The notes: generated by a model from the sequence alone, not told the origin. DNA of 64,000 nucleotides from DATCZS01 sp036525795 (GCA_036525795.1 DATCZS010000023.1:1-64000), one strand, 5' to 3'; shown: positions 51,707 to 61,762, numbered from the stretch's first letter. Numbers and translations: made by a program.

Positions 51707-53103
51707 TCGCCCCTGCTCCTGCGATCTCCGCGCATCCAGGTCAAGGCGTCCCCGGCGTCGCGCAACGTGCGGTAGTCACCCTCGTCGAGTGGTTCCCCGC
51801 GTAGCTCGGCGCGCACCGCCCACAGCGCTCCTCCTCCCGACAGGACGATGACGACCCCGGCGGCCAGGATCACGGTCCTGACGCCGCTCTGGAGTACCCC
51901 GGGGAAGCGGCCATCGAGGGCCGCCGCCCCCACGCCTGCGAGCCCGAATGAAACCAGCAGCGCCACCCGCACGGCGGCATAGAGCACGGCGAACGTCCTC
52001 CCTCTGATGTCGTCGGTGATCACGGCGTGGAGGTGGGTGAAGCCGGTGACGTACGCCACTCCGGTTCCGGCACCGGCGAGGAACACCCATCCTGCGGCGC
52101 CCGCCACCGTAGAGGTGAAGGCTGCGAGCGCGATCGCGCCCCCGGTGACCACCAGCGCCAGTGCGAACACCGCCTGCCGCCGCTCGATCCGGCGGCCCAA
52201 TGCGGTCATGGTCCCCATCCCCAAGCCGACCCCGATGCCCAAGGTGGTGACGATGACGCCGTACCCGGAGTCGCCGCCCTTCAAGACCTGCGCGCTGAAG
52301 GGCTGCCCGAGCACGAAGAGCGCTCCACCACCCAGGAGCCCGAAGGCCATGCCCACGATCATCCGCCGCACGGCGTGGAAGCTGGCGATGAATCGGAACC
52401 CGTCCGCCATGTCCCGGAGGGGCGCCCGGAGGTCGAAGGTCCCCCGCGCCCTTCGCTCCTTCACAATCTCCAGTCGTTGGAGCGGGATCGTGAGCACGAT
52501 CAACCCTGATACGACGAAGGTGATCGCATCGAAGGCGAACGCGCTCGAGGTGGCGGCACCCGACCCGAACACCCGGAACGTGCCCTCACCCAATTCGGCG
52601 AACAGGGCGAACACCGCCGCCCCGAGGGGCGCCGTGCCATACGCACCGAGGAGGTTCAGTCCGTTGGCCGCCATCAGATGCCTGGCGGGCACCAACTGTG
52701 GCACCACCGCCTCGCGGGCAGGCTGACGCATGAGAGAGAGCACCTCGATGGCGAACGTGATCACGAACAGGTCGCGGAAGTTGCCGACGAAGACGAGGAC
52801 CAGCACGAGCACGGCCCGACCCATGTCGGCCACCACCATCGTCTTCTTGCGGTCCCACCGGTCGGCGAGCACCCCGCCGATCATGCCGATCGCCACACCG
52901 GGCAGGATTCGCGCCACCAGTGGCACCAGGATCCCCAGCGACGCCGCCCTCCCGCCTCCGGCGATCTCCGCAGCAAGAGAGAAGGTGGCGAAGAGAGTCA
53001 CCCAGTCCCCGAGGCTCGAGACCGACGACGCCCACCACAGCCGGGCGAACGGCCCACGCCGAATCAGTTCGCTGCCAGAGATGCGCTCGATCTTCGGATC
53101 CAC
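51703..53103 (-). CDS. MFS transporter (MFS_3/EntS-like)
   Basis: A 466-residue major facilitator protein with about twelve helices. The family A motif is GVLADRWDRKKTMVVADMGRA, and the N-terminus FARLWWASSVSSLGDWVTLFA is typical of the EntS/MFS_3 exporter group. The tail of about 45 residues is charged. The substrate is unknown; known relatives export siderophores or drugs. The GTG at 53103 has no clear ribosome site, so the mRNA may be leaderless. Confidence 0.88.
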   Translation of the reverse strand: MDPKIERISGSELIRRGPFARLWWASSVSSLGDWVTLFATFSLAAEIAGGGRAASLGILVPLVARILPGVAIGMIGGVLADRWDRKKTMVVADMGRAVLVLVLVFVGNFRDLFVITFAIEVLSLMRQPAREAVVPQLVPARHLMAANGLNLLGAYGTAPLGAAVFALFAELGEGTFRVFGSGAATSSAFAFDAITFVVSGLIVLTIPLQRLEIVKERRARGTFDLRAPLRDMADGFRFIASFHAVRRMIVGMAFGLLGGGALFVLGQPFSAQVLKGGDSGYGVIVTTLGIGVGLGMGTMTALGRRIERRQAVFALALVVTGGAIALAAFTSTVAGAAGWVFLAGAGTGVAYVTGFTHLHAVITDDIRGRTFAVLYAAVRVALLVSFGLAGVGAAALDGRFPGVLQSGVRTVILAAGVVIVLSGGGALWAVRAELRGEPLDEGDYRTLRDAGDALTWMRGDRRSRGE

Positions 53104-53329
53104 AAGATGGAGGGTATCGACCGCAATGACGCATGGAGACTCCGTGTACGAGAAGCCCGGGAATCCGCACCCGGGGGATGACGAGGCCGCGACTCGTGAC
53201 ATCGACGCCCGCGGATCGCTCGGAAGGACGCCGCCACCCCGCGCCGGCAGGGCCGGAAGCCGGTCCCGACCGCCTCGGACGGTCCGCTCTCCTTGACCCG
53301 TCTCTCGCATTGCCGTAGCTTGCCGCACC

Positions 53330-55900
53330 GTGGTCAAGGCTCTCGTCATCGTCGAATCCCCCACAAAGGCCCGTTCGATCGGCCAGTTCCTGCGCGCCAT
53401 CGGCACCGGGGACGACGTGCAGGTCGAGGCGTCGATGGGGCACATCCGCGATCTGCCCGGCTCCGCCAAGGATCTGCCCGAGCGCTACAAGAAGGAACCC
53501 TGGTCATACCTCGCGGTGAACGTCGAGGAGGACTTCCAGCCGATCTACGTGGTGTCCACCAAGTCCCGAGACCGCGTGAAGAAGCTGAAACAGCTCCTGG
53601 CCGACGCCGACGAGCTGTACCTCGCAACGGACGAGGATCGCGAAGGTGAGGCGATCGCCTGGCATCTCACCCAGGTGCTCAAGCCGAAGGTGCCGGTGAA
53701 GCGCATGGTGTTTCACGAGATCACCGAGTCGGCCATCCGCGAGGCCTTCGAGCATCCGCGCCAGCTCGACGACCGGCTCGTCGAGGCACAGGAGGCGCGC
53801 AGGGTGCTCGACCGCCTCGTCGGATACGACGTGTCGCGGGTGCTCTGGCTCAAGGTGAGCCGCGGCCTGTCCGCCGGTCGCGTCCAGTCGGTGGCGGTGC
53901 GCATCGTGGTGGAGCGCGAACGGGAGCGGATGGCCTTCCGGAACGCCTCCTACTGGGACATCGAAGGCACCTTTGAGGGGAGCTCGGTGCAATTCGGCGG
54001 GACCCTGGTGGCCGTCGACGGGACCAGAGTGGCAACCGGGAAGGACTTCTCTTCCACCGGTGAGGCGAACCCCTCGGCGATCGTGCTCGACGAGACAGAC
54101 GCCACCCGGCTCGCCGAGTCGCTCGAGTCCTCGTCGTTCTCGGTCAGATCGACCGACACCAAGCCCTACACCCGGCGGCCGTATCCGCCGTTCCGTACGT
54201 CCACCCTGCAACAGGAGGCCGGGCGCAAGCTCCGCTTCTCGGCACAGCGCACGATGTCTGTCGCCCAGCGGCTCTACGAGAACGGGTACATCACATACAT
54301 GCGAACCGACTCGGTGACGCTGTCCGAGTCGGCGACGAGCGCCGCCCGCAGCGCGATCCGCACACAGTATGGAGATGCGTACGTCCCCGAACATCCCCGG
54401 GTCTACTCCTCCAAGGCCAAGAACGCCCAGGAGGCCCACGAGGCGATCCGACCGGCGGGGGACCAGTGGAAGACCCCCGCCCAGGTGCAGGCAGCGCTGG
54501 GAGGCGACGAAGCCAGGCTCTACGAACTGGTGTGGAGGCGCACCCTCGCCAGTCAGATGCCAGACGCCCGCGGCGAGAGCATGTCCATCAGGCTGGCGGC
54601 CACTGCGGCTGACGGCCGCGACGCAGAATTCTCCGCCTCCGGCCGGGTGATCCACTTCCCCGGGTTCCTCAAGGTGTACGTCGAGTCTCTCGACGATCCG
54701 GACGCCGAGGCCGACGACACCGAACGCCCCCTCCCCGCTCTCGGCGAAGGCGACGCGGTGACGGCGATCGCCCTCGAACCGCAAGGCCACGAGACCCAGC
54801 CGCCGCGCAGATACACCGAGGCTTCGCTCGTCCAGCGGCTCGAGGAGCTCGGCGTCGGCCGCCCCTCCACCTACGCCTCGATCATGACGCGCATCCAGGA
54901 CGCCGGATACATCTTCAAGCGTGGACAGGCACTGATTCCCACGTTCACCGCGTTCGCCGTCGTGACCCTGCTGGAGCAGAACTTCCCGAATCTGGTCGAC
55001 TACGCCTTCACCGCTCGCATGGAAGACGACCTCGACCTCATCGCATCCGGGGAGGAAGACCGAGTTCCATGGCTCACGCGGTTCTACCTCGGCGAGACCG
55101 GGCTGAAGCAGACCATCGAGGACAAGCTGGGCGAGATCGATGCCCGGGCGGTCAACTCCATTCCGATCGGCACGGACGGGGAAGGACGCGACATCGTGGC
55201 GCGGGTCGGCCGGTACGGTCCGTACGTCGAGCGCAGCCCGGAAGAACGCGCATCGATTCCAGACGACGTCGCCCCGGACGAACTCACCGTGGTCCTGGCC
55301 GGTGAGCTCATCGAGACCCAGACCCGCGGCGACAAGATCCTCGGCACCGACCCCGAATCCGGACTGGTGGTGCTCGGTCGCACAGGGAGGTTCGGGCCAT
55401 ATGTACAGCTCGGCGAGGCGGACGAGGGGTCGAAAGACAAACCAAGGCGCGCCAGTCTCTTCAAGACGATGGAGCTCGACGCACTGAGCCTCGATCAGGC
55501 GCTTCAGCTGCTGTCGCTCCCGAGAACGGTGGGAACCGATCCCGATGGGGTCGCGATCCTCGCTCTCAACGGCCGGTACGGCCCGTACATCCAGCGGGGC
55601 GACGACCGGCGCAGCCTGGAGAGCGAAGACCAACTGTTCACCCTGACCCTCGACGGGGCGCTCGAACTCCTCGCCCAGCCGCCCCGCCGTCGGGGACGGC
55701 AGGCGGCCGGACCCCTTCGCGAACTGGGCCAAGACCCTGTGTCCAAGAAGGCCGTCACCGTACGCACCGGCCGCTACGGGCCGTATGTCACCGACGGCGA
55801 GGTGAACGCCTCGCTTCGCAAGGGTGACGAACCCGAGACGATCACGCTCGAACGCGCCGGCGAGTTGCTCCAGGCGAGGCGGGACCGGCTCGGGAAGTGA
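53330..55900 (+). CDS. topA: DNA topoisomerase I
   Basis: An 856-residue type IA topoisomerase that relaxes negative supercoils. The Toprim domain has ATDEDREGEA with D101 and D103, and the catalytic tyrosine is Y323 in GYITYMRTDS. As in other actinobacterial enzymes, the C-terminal region has no zinc fingers but carries about four repeats marked by GRYGPYV/GRFGPYV (around 625, 685, 745 and 805). The end is fairly short and lacks the long Lys-rich tail of mycobacterial TopA. It starts with GTG and is divergent from the MFS gene. Confidence 0.96.
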   Translation: MVKALVIVESPTKARSIGQFLRAIGTGDDVQVEASMGHIRDLPGSAKDLPERYKKEPWSYLAVNVEEDFQPIYVVSTKSRDRVKKLKQLLADADELYLATDEDREGEAIAWHLTQVLKPKVPVKRMVFHEITESAIREAFEHPRQLDDRLVEAQEARRVLDRLVGYDVSRVLWLKVSRGLSAGRVQSVAVRIVVERERERMAFRNASYWDIEGTFEGSSVQFGGTLVAVDGTRVATGKDFSSTGEANPSAIVLDETDATRLAESLESSSFSVRSTDTKPYTRRPYPPFRTSTLQQEAGRKLRFSAQRTMSVAQRLYENGYITYMRTDSVTLSESATSAARSAIRTQYGDAYVPEHPRVYSSKAKNAQEAHEAIRPAGDQWKTPAQVQAALGGDEARLYELVWRRTLASQMPDARGESMSIRLAATAADGRDAEFSASGRVIHFPGFLKVYVESLDDPDAEADDTERPLPALGEGDAVTAIALEPQGHETQPPRRYTEASLVQRLEELGVGRPSTYASIMTRIQDAGYIFKRGQALIPTFTAFAVVTLLEQNFPNLVDYAFTARMEDDLDLIASGEEDRVPWLTRFYLGETGLKQTIEDKLGEIDARAVNSIPIGTDGEGRDIVARVGRYGPYVERSPEERASIPDDVAPDELTVVLAGELIETQTRGDKILGTDPESGLVVLGRTGRFGPYVQLGEADEGSKDKPRRASLFKTMELDALSLDQALQLLSLPRTVGTDPDGVAILALNGRYGPYIQRGDDRRSLESEDQLFTLTLDGALELLAQPPRRRGRQAAGPLRELGQDPVSKKAVTVRTGRYGPYVTDGEVNASLRKGDEPETITLERAGELLQARRDRLGK

Positions 55901-55960
55901 CCTTTCGCCCCCCTGGCCGCCACCGGTGCCCGGGTCGTCGGGGCTCCCGCGGCGCAGGCC

Positions 55961-56680
55961 TCAGTGGGCCCGAAGGTCGAGAACGGTTCCGTTCTCGACC
56001 GCCGGATCGTGGATGACCTTCCACAATCTCGCGGCGACATCGTCGGCGTCGGCCAGCTCTCCCTCCTCGTGCATGCGATGGAAGCGCTCGACACGGGGGA
56101 ACCGTTCCGCCGGAGTTCGGCGGATGTGCTCCTGCATGGCGGTCGCCACCACGCCGGGGGCCACCGCCAGCACCTTCACCGGAACCGGCTGACGCACCTG
56201 CTCGGCGCCCACGGTCCGCACCCATTGGTCGATCGCCGCCTTGCCGGCTCCGTATGACGACCAACCCTCGTACGCGGTCCGCGCCGCACCCGAACTGAGC
56301 ATCACGACGCATCCGGCGAGGCCATGGCGGTTCAGCACACCCACGAACGAGGCACCGAGCACCTGCGGCGCCGCCGAGTTGAGCAGCACATTCGCCCTGT
56401 AGGCGTCCGGATCGACGAGCCCGGCCGGGCCGATCGGGACCAGCGTGGCGGCGGCATGGATCAGGTCGACGTGCTCCCAATGCCCGCCGGTCGCAAGCTC
56501 CTCAATCCACTCCGCCACCACCGGCCAGGTCGCCGGATCGGCCAAGTCGGCGGTCAGAACTCGATCGGCGGACGACCCCCTGCGGCTCACCGCCGCCACC
56601 ACCTCGCCTCTCGCCCGGGCTGCGTGTGCCACCGCCCGACCGATTCCCGCCGACGCACCGGTCACCACCGTGAGCCTCAT
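55961..56680 (-). CDS. Short-chain dehydrogenase/reductase
   Basis: A 239-residue classical SDR. The cofactor loop is TGASAGIG (7-14), the catalytic Ser and YxxxK are in MLSSGAARTAYEGWSSYGAGK, and HAAAT replaces the usual NNAG segment. R33 in SRRGSS suggests NADP preference. The closest look is to sepiapterin/benzil reductase-type SDRs, but the substrate is unknown. Its 3' end contains a strong inverted repeat. Confidence 0.85.
   Translation of the reverse strand: MRLTVVTGASAGIGRAVAHAARARGEVVAAVSRRGSSADRVLTADLADPATWPVVAEWIEELATGGHWEHVDLIHAAATLVPIGPAGLVDPDAYRANVLLNSAAPQVLGASFVGVLNRHGLAGCVVMLSSGAARTAYEGWSSYGAGKAAIDQWVRTVGAEQVRQPVPVKVLAVAPGVVATAMQEHIRRTPAERFPRVERFHRMHEEGELADADDVAARLWKVIHDPAVENGTVLDLRAH
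55975..56000. repeat. 12-bp perfect inverted repeat between convergent topA and SDR genes
   Basis: GGTCGAGAACGG-TT-CCGTTCTCGACC lies inside the last codons of the SDR gene, 75 bp after the topA stop. It could fold in either transcript and act as a bidirectional stop or as a protein site. Confidence 0.7.
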
Positions 56681-56761
56681 CTGCGCACCCTATCCGGCTC
56701 AGGCGACCATCGCCTCTGGTCGGCTCCCGAGCACCCGGAGACGATGAAACGGGAGGTGACC

Positions 56762-57268
56762 ATGAAGCGGCTGATGAAGTCCCTTCTCACCGCGCTCATC
56801 GTGCTGGCGGCCTTCGAACTGACCCTGGTGATCGTCTTCCGCCGCGGCAACGAAGAGACGATGAGAAAGATCGCCCGCTGGAACCGCCGGTACCTCAACC
56901 CGGCGATGCTCAGGATGGCGGGCCGGCCCAACTGGTACGCATCGTCGATCCACCACCTCGGGCGCACCACGGGGAACGCCCACGAAACCCCGGTGTGGGC
57001 GCACGAGGTGCCCGGCGGGTTCGTGGTACCGCTTCCGTATGGAACGGCGGTCGACTGGCTTCGCAACCTGGAGGCGGCCGGGGCGGGGTCGATGATTCAC
57101 AAAGGGAGCGTGTTCCGGCTCACCAACCCGACCGTGATCGACCGTCGAACCGCCTTCGCCCAGCTCGGGCGAAGGGAGCGAGTCCGCTACCGCATCTTCG
57201 GCGTGACGCACTTCGCCCGCGTGGAGGTCGGAGAAGTGAAGACCGACGTGCTGGGGAAGACCGGCTAG
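56762..57268 (+). CDS. Deazaflavin-dependent nitroreductase-like protein (DUF385 type)
   Basis: A 168-residue protein beginning with a hydrophobic helix (LLTALIVLAAFELTLVIVF), then a split beta-barrel of the nitroreductase/F420 family: RKIARWNRRYLNPAMLRMAGRP, SSIHHLGRTTGNAHETPVWAHEV and VPLPYGTAVDWLRNLEAAGAG. Such proteins often use F420 or act as quinone reductases. Cofactor use here is inferred. The ATG at 56762 follows GGGAGGTGACC; an in-frame ATG 18 nt upstream is possible. Confidence 0.78.
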   Translation: MKRLMKSLLTALIVLAAFELTLVIVFRRGNEETMRKIARWNRRYLNPAMLRMAGRPNWYASSIHHLGRTTGNAHETPVWAHEVPGGFVVPLPYGTAVDWLRNLEAAGAGSMIHKGSVFRLTNPTVIDRRTAFAQLGRRERVRYRIFGVTHFARVEVGEVKTDVLGKTG

Positions 57269-57903
57269 AGCTCGAGTCTCGCCGACTCGAAGTGACCGAG
57301 TCCCAGGTAGGTGACGTTCGGCCCCAACGCCGAGGGTGCGACGTCGTCGACGAATGCCCGACCGGCGTCGCCCAGCGCCCAGTCGTGAATCGGAACCACC
57401 CAGCGGGGCCCGAGGCGGTTGGCGAAGGCGATGGCATCGGTCATCGAACCCCAGGGCGGCATCATCGGCAGGGCGAGCACCGGCGCCGTGCGGTGCAGCC
57501 GGCGGCTGTCTCCCGGGTGGGTGAACCACCCTCCCACGTGGAAGGCCGTGTTCGGCGGTCCCTCCCCCAACGGCGTGGGCTCATGGGGCGCCTCGGTGGC
57601 TTCGATCCACGACCCGTTCTCGACGGTCACCGCCAGGCCGTGGGCGGAGAGCATCGCGCCCACCGCCGCATTCGTCTGGATCGGCACATCGGGAAAGCGC
57701 TCGGCCAGCGACGCCACGAACTCCGGATGACAGTGATCAGCGTGGGCGTGGGTGATGAGGATCCGGTCGAGCCACACGATGTCGTCGATCGAGAAGTCGG
57801 GGTGCCGCCACGTGTGAACCCCGGGGTCGATGAGGGCAGCGTGGTTGCCGTCGTCGACGATCACGCAGGAATCGGCCAGGCGACGGACGGTGACGGTCGG
57901 CAC
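57265..57903 (-). CDS. Metallo-beta-lactamase-fold hydrolase
   Basis: A 212-residue MBL-fold protein. The metal motif is THAHADHCHPEF (HxHxDH), with further ligands in GGWFTHPGDS and VVPIHDWALGD. The fold resembles UlaG-like metal-dependent hydrolases. The substrate is unknown. The GTG at 57903 begins the first strand (MPTVTVRRLADSCVIVDDG). It is convergent with the nitroreductase-like gene, overlapping by 4 bp, and divergent from amt. Confidence 0.85.
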   Translation of the reverse strand: MPTVTVRRLADSCVIVDDGNHAALIDPGVHTWRHPDFSIDDIVWLDRILITHAHADHCHPEFVASLAERFPDVPIQTNAAVGAMLSAHGLAVTVENGSWIEATEAPHEPTPLGEGPPNTAFHVGGWFTHPGDSRRLHRTAPVLALPMMPPWGSMTDAIAFANRLGPRWVVPIHDWALGDAGRAFVDDVAPSALGPNVTYLGLGHFESARLEL

Positions 57904-57997
57904 GGTCGAAGGGTAGCGATCGGCGGTTTCCGCCTGCGATCCAGACGGCGGACGACGGGCTGCGGTATCGTCCCGGCCACTCGAACGAGGAGGGCCG

Positions 57998-59191
57998 ATG
58001 GCAGCAGGCGATATTGCCTGGGTGTTGATGGCGTGTGCGCTCGTCCTCTTCATGACCCCCGGGCTGGCTTTGTTCTACGGGGGCATGGTGCGAACGCGAC
58101 ATGTCCTCAACATGCTGATGATGAACTTCTTCACCATCCCGATCGTGACGGTGGTGTGGCTCGTCATCGGGTACTCGATCGCATTCGACGACACCAACGG
58201 GGGTCTGTTCGGCGGTCTCGGGAAGCTGGGATTGAACGGCGTCGGCGACGAGGAGCTGCTGTTCTTCGCCTTCCAGATGATGTTCGCCATCATCACCCCT
58301 GCCTTGATCTCGGGGGCCGTGGCCGACCGCATGCGGTTCTCGGCGTGGGTGGCGTTCGTCACCTTGTGGTCGCTGCTCGTGTATCCGATCGCCGCCCATT
58401 GGGGCTTCTCGGAGGGCGGCTGGCTGTTCGCCTGGGGCGCCCGCGACTTCGCCGGAGGTCTGGTGATCCACATCAACGCCGGCATCGCCGCGCTTGCCTT
58501 GATCCGCGTCCTCGGGCCACGACGCGGGTTCGGCTCCGATTCGATGCGACCCCACTCGCTTCCGCTCACACTGGTGGGAACCGGCATTCTCTGGTTTGGC
58601 TGGTTCGGTTTCAACGCCGGATCCGCCTTCGCCGCAGACGGCAACGCGGTGAGGGCCCTGGTCACGACCCAGATCGGAGCTTCGCTCGGAGCGCTCGGCT
58701 GGGTGATCGCCGAGTGGCGGAAGACAGGCAAGCCGACGCTGCTCGGGGCGGCGTCCGGTGCGGTCGCCGGTCTGGTGGCGATCACTCCCGCGGCGGGGTT
58801 CGTCTCTCCTCTGGCCGCGATCGCCATCGGCCTGATCGCAGGTGTCGTCTGCTGGTGGGCGGTGACGTTGAAGCACCGCTTCGGCTACGACGACTCGCTC
58901 GACGTGATCGGCATCCACATGGTCGGCGGGATCATCGGGTCGATCCTGACCGGCGTCCTGGCGTCGAGTGACCTCAACCCGGCCGTCTCGGACGGGCTGG
59001 TGTTCGGGGGCGTCGGCTTCTTCTCGAAACAGCTCGTCGGTGTGGGGGCGATCCTGATCTTCAGCTACCTGGCCACTTGGGTGATCGCCCGTGTCCTCGA
59101 CCGCACCATCGGTCTCCGGGCGACGGAACGCGACGAGATCGAGGGCCTCGACATCACCCAACACGAGGAACGCGCCTACAGCGCGGAATGA
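57998..59191 (+). CDS. amt: Ammonium transporter
   Basis: A 397-residue Amt channel with eleven transmembrane helices. Conserved features are GFALFYGGMVR-like LALFYGGMVRTRHVLNMLMMNF, the first pore His in VIHINAGIAALA, WFGWFGFNAGSAFAADG, and the second pore His in GIHMVGGIIGSIL. The C-terminal tail (RATERDEIEGLDITQHEERAYSAE) is the segment that contacts PII proteins. The ATG follows GAGGAGG. It forms a unit with glnB and glnD. Confidence 0.96.
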   Translation: MAAGDIAWVLMACALVLFMTPGLALFYGGMVRTRHVLNMLMMNFFTIPIVTVVWLVIGYSIAFDDTNGGLFGGLGKLGLNGVGDEELLFFAFQMMFAIITPALISGAVADRMRFSAWVAFVTLWSLLVYPIAAHWGFSEGGWLFAWGARDFAGGLVIHINAGIAALALIRVLGPRRGFGSDSMRPHSLPLTLVGTGILWFGWFGFNAGSAFAADGNAVRALVTTQIGASLGALGWVIAEWRKTGKPTLLGAASGAVAGLVAITPAAGFVSPLAAIAIGLIAGVVCWWAVTLKHRFGYDDSLDVIGIHMVGGIIGSILTGVLASSDLNPAVSDGLVFGGVGFFSKQLVGVGAILIFSYLATWVIARVLDRTIGLRATERDEIEGLDITQHEERAYSAE

Positions 59192-59201
59192 GGAGGACGT
59201 C

Positions 59202-59540
59202 GTGAAGCTCATCATCGCATTCATCAAGCCGTTCAAGCTCGACGACGTCAAAGAGCGCCTGCGCACACTCGGGGTGACGGGTATGAGCGTGTCCGAGGTG
59301 CGGGGGTTCGGTCGCCAGTCGGGGCAGACCGAGGTGTACCGGGGCGCCGAGTACCAGGTCGAATTCGTTCCCAAGATCCGACTGGAGATCATCGCCACGA
59401 ACGACATCGCTCCGGCAGTGGTGCGGGCGATCGAGGAGACGGCCCGTACCGGCGACATCGGCGACGGAAAGGTGGCGGTCCTCCCGGTCGACGACGTGGT
59501 TCGCATCCGTACAGGCGAGAGAGGGGCCGACGCCTTGTGA
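59202..59540 (+). CDS. glnB: PII nitrogen regulatory protein
   Basis: A 112-residue PII protein that senses ATP/ADP and 2-oxoglutarate and blocks Amt when ammonium is plentiful. The T-loop keeps Tyr51 (YRGAEYQVEFVPK), the modification site; the B-loop TGDIGDGKVAVLPVDDVVRIRTGE and C-loop are complete. The gene is next to amt, as in the GlnK type, although the sequence also fits GlnB. The GTG at 59202 follows GGAGGA. Its stop overlaps the glnD start. Confidence 0.96.
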   Translation: MKLIIAFIKPFKLDDVKERLRTLGVTGMSVSEVRGFGRQSGQTEVYRGAEYQVEFVPKIRLEIIATNDIAPAVVRAIEETARTGDIGDGKVAVLPVDDVVRIRTGERGADAL

Positions 59541-61762
59541 CCGAACCCGGGGCCACCGTGGCGGCCCCGCTCCTGCCCTTCCTCGAATATCGGGACGTCC
59601 TCGTCGCGCAAGGGTGGGAGGACGGCTGTGAGACCCGTCTGGCCGATCTCCTGTCTGGCGGCATCGTCGAGCTGGCCCACGAAGTGCCGCCCGGGATCGC
59701 GCTGGCGGCGATCGGAGGATTCGGACGGCGGGTGATGGCGATCCGGTCCGACGTGGACCTCTTGTTCCTGGGTCCCCCCACAGACGCCGGCCCGCTGGAG
59801 GCACGGGTGCTGCGACCCCTGTGGGACGCCCATCTCAAGGTCGGCCACGTCTCCCACACCCCCCGGGATGCCCGGATCTTCGCCGGAACCCGCCTCGACG
59901 CCATCAGCACGTTCCTGACCGCCCGGCTGCTCACCGGCGACGGGGAGGTGTTCGCCGACTTCCAGACGAGGTTCTACCGCCTCCTCGAGAAGGAACACGC
60001 ACAGATCGTGCAGATGATGGGCAACGAGGAGCTCGAACGGCGCGCCCGTGAGCCCTACCGGAGGATCGCCGGCAACCTGAAGACGGATCGAGGTGGAATC
60101 CGCACCCTCGACATGGTCGACTGGCGGCGGCGGCTCTTCGGTGCCGCCGGGGTGGACGTCGAGCCGGAGCGGCGCGACGAGCGGCTGAGGCGCGACCTGA
60201 CCCGATTCCGCAGCGCCCTCCACGCAGTCGCGGGTCGACCGGTCGACGCCTACGAGTTCGACCTCCGCGAGCGGGCAGCCGATTGGCTGGATCTCGACCC
60301 GCCCGCGCTGGGACGCTCGATCCTCGAGGCGCGCACCGGAGCCGAATGGCTGGTCGACGCGCTGTGGCCTCAGGTGGGGGGGAAGACCGACCAGCAGCCG
60401 GGCCGAACGGTCGACCTGGAGACGCTCCATCCCGACAGGCGGCGGCGGTTCCACCGGATCGACGCGGCCGGGGGGATCGCCCCCGCGATGCCCGACTGGG
60501 AACGCCTGCGGGACCTTCCGCATGCCGTTCCCTTCCACGAATACGCGGTGGGAGATCACATCCTGGCCGCCGTCGATCAGGCGTTCGGGCTCTTGGCCGG
60601 AACGGAGGACCCGATGGTGAGAGAGGCCCTCGACGACCTCGACCGGCCCGAGCGGCTGGTGTGGGCGGCGTGGCTTCACGACGTCGGAAAGGGCCTCGAA
60701 GGGGATCACAGCCGGGTCGGCGCCGGTCGGCTCCCGGAGCTGTGCCGCTCTCTCGGCTTGACCGCAGACGAGGAACTCCTCACCGCCATCGTCGAGAACC
60801 ACCTCCTGCTCGCCGACCTCGCCACGCGACACGACCTCGACGACCCCCGGGTCCTGACGTGGGCTGCCGACCGCATCGGCGACCTGACCACGTTGCGGTT
60901 TCTCTTCCTCCTCACCGTCGCAGACTCACGAGCGACCGGAACCGACACCTGGAGCCCGTGGCGGGCCGAACTGGTTCGCCGCGCCTACCGGCGGATGGAG
61001 CGCGAACTGAATCGGCGAATGATGCCCGAGGAGGCGAAGGTGGCGGTGCTCGTCGACCGGGTGGTGGCCGCCTCGGAGGGATCGGTGGATCGGTCGGAGG
61101 CGATGGTCCATCTTGCGGGATTCGGCGAGGTCTACCGCATGGGGCACGCCCCCGAAGAGATCCTCGACCACATCCGGCTGTCGCGCGAGCCGCTGGGCGT
61201 GGGCGGGGTGACCGTTCACGTGTCCGCCGGCATTCCGGCGAGGGTGATCGTCATGGCCACCGATCGACCCCGGTTGCTGCTGGCCGTGGCCGGGGTCATC
61301 ACGCTCTCCCGACTCTCGATCGTCGATGCCCGGTTCGCCACGCGGTCCGACGGGCGGGTGTTCGACACCTTCGACGTCGTGAAGGTCGATGGCGGCGGGA
61401 TCGACGGCGGCGACGCTCGAAACCTGTCCGAGCGCCTGGCCCACACCATCCGGCGCGGCTTCGACCTCGCCACCGAGGTCGCCGCCAAGCGCCATGACTA
61501 CCGGGCCACCGAACGCGCCGGCATCGAGCCGGTGATCCGCGCCCGGCGCCTTCCGGATGGGGGCGGGATCGTCGAGATCGAGTGCGCAGACCGGGTCGGC
61601 CTTCTGTTCGACGTCGCCGAAGCCTTCAATGCATTCGGCATGCCCGTGGTTCGGGCTCGCATCGATACACGGGGCGGGGTGGCGTACGACTCGTTCCACG
61701 TCGACCGTCTCCCCACCCCCACCGACGCTCTCATCGAGAGACTCAGGGCGGCGGCCAGTTGA
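59537..61762 (+). CDS. glnD: PII uridylyl/adenylyltransferase GlnD
   Basis: A 741-residue bifunctional enzyme that modifies and demodifies PII. The nucleotidyltransferase domain has GGFGRRVMAIRSDVDLLFL (60-78) with metal ligands D72 and D74, and the HD hydrolase domain has AAWLHDVGKGLEGDHSRVGA. Two C-terminal ACT domains are seen as VIVMATDRPRLLLAVAGVI and VEIECADRVGLLFDVAEAFNAFG. It is shorter than E. coli GlnD (890), as is normal in actinobacteria, where the modifying group is AMP. GTG start, 4-nt overlap with glnB. Confidence 0.94.
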   Translation: MTEPGATVAAPLLPFLEYRDVLVAQGWEDGCETRLADLLSGGIVELAHEVPPGIALAAIGGFGRRVMAIRSDVDLLFLGPPTDAGPLEARVLRPLWDAHLKVGHVSHTPRDARIFAGTRLDAISTFLTARLLTGDGEVFADFQTRFYRLLEKEHAQIVQMMGNEELERRAREPYRRIAGNLKTDRGGIRTLDMVDWRRRLFGAAGVDVEPERRDERLRRDLTRFRSALHAVAGRPVDAYEFDLRERAADWLDLDPPALGRSILEARTGAEWLVDALWPQVGGKTDQQPGRTVDLETLHPDRRRRFHRIDAAGGIAPAMPDWERLRDLPHAVPFHEYAVGDHILAAVDQAFGLLAGTEDPMVREALDDLDRPERLVWAAWLHDVGKGLEGDHSRVGAGRLPELCRSLGLTADEELLTAIVENHLLLADLATRHDLDDPRVLTWAADRIGDLTTLRFLFLLTVADSRATGTDTWSPWRAELVRRAYRRMERELNRRMMPEEAKVAVLVDRVVAASEGSVDRSEAMVHLAGFGEVYRMGHAPEEILDHIRLSREPLGVGGVTVHVSAGIPARVIVMATDRPRLLLAVAGVITLSRLSIVDARFATRSDGRVFDTFDVVKVDGGGIDGGDARNLSERLAHTIRRGFDLATEVAAKRHDYRATERAGIEPVIRARRLPDGGGIVEIECADRVGLLFDVAEAFNAFGMPVVRARIDTRGGVAYDSFHVDRLPTPTDALIERLRAAAS

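Noticed and set aside
53504..55732. Long minus-strand open frame opposite topA
   Set aside because: It is a shadow frame. It is rich in His/Arg/Gly/Leu and lacks any domain or ribosome site.
57737..60832. Thousand-codon minus-strand open frame opposite amt/glnB/glnD
   Set aside because: It lies antisense to three well-supported genes, and its composition is typical of GC-rich shadow frames.
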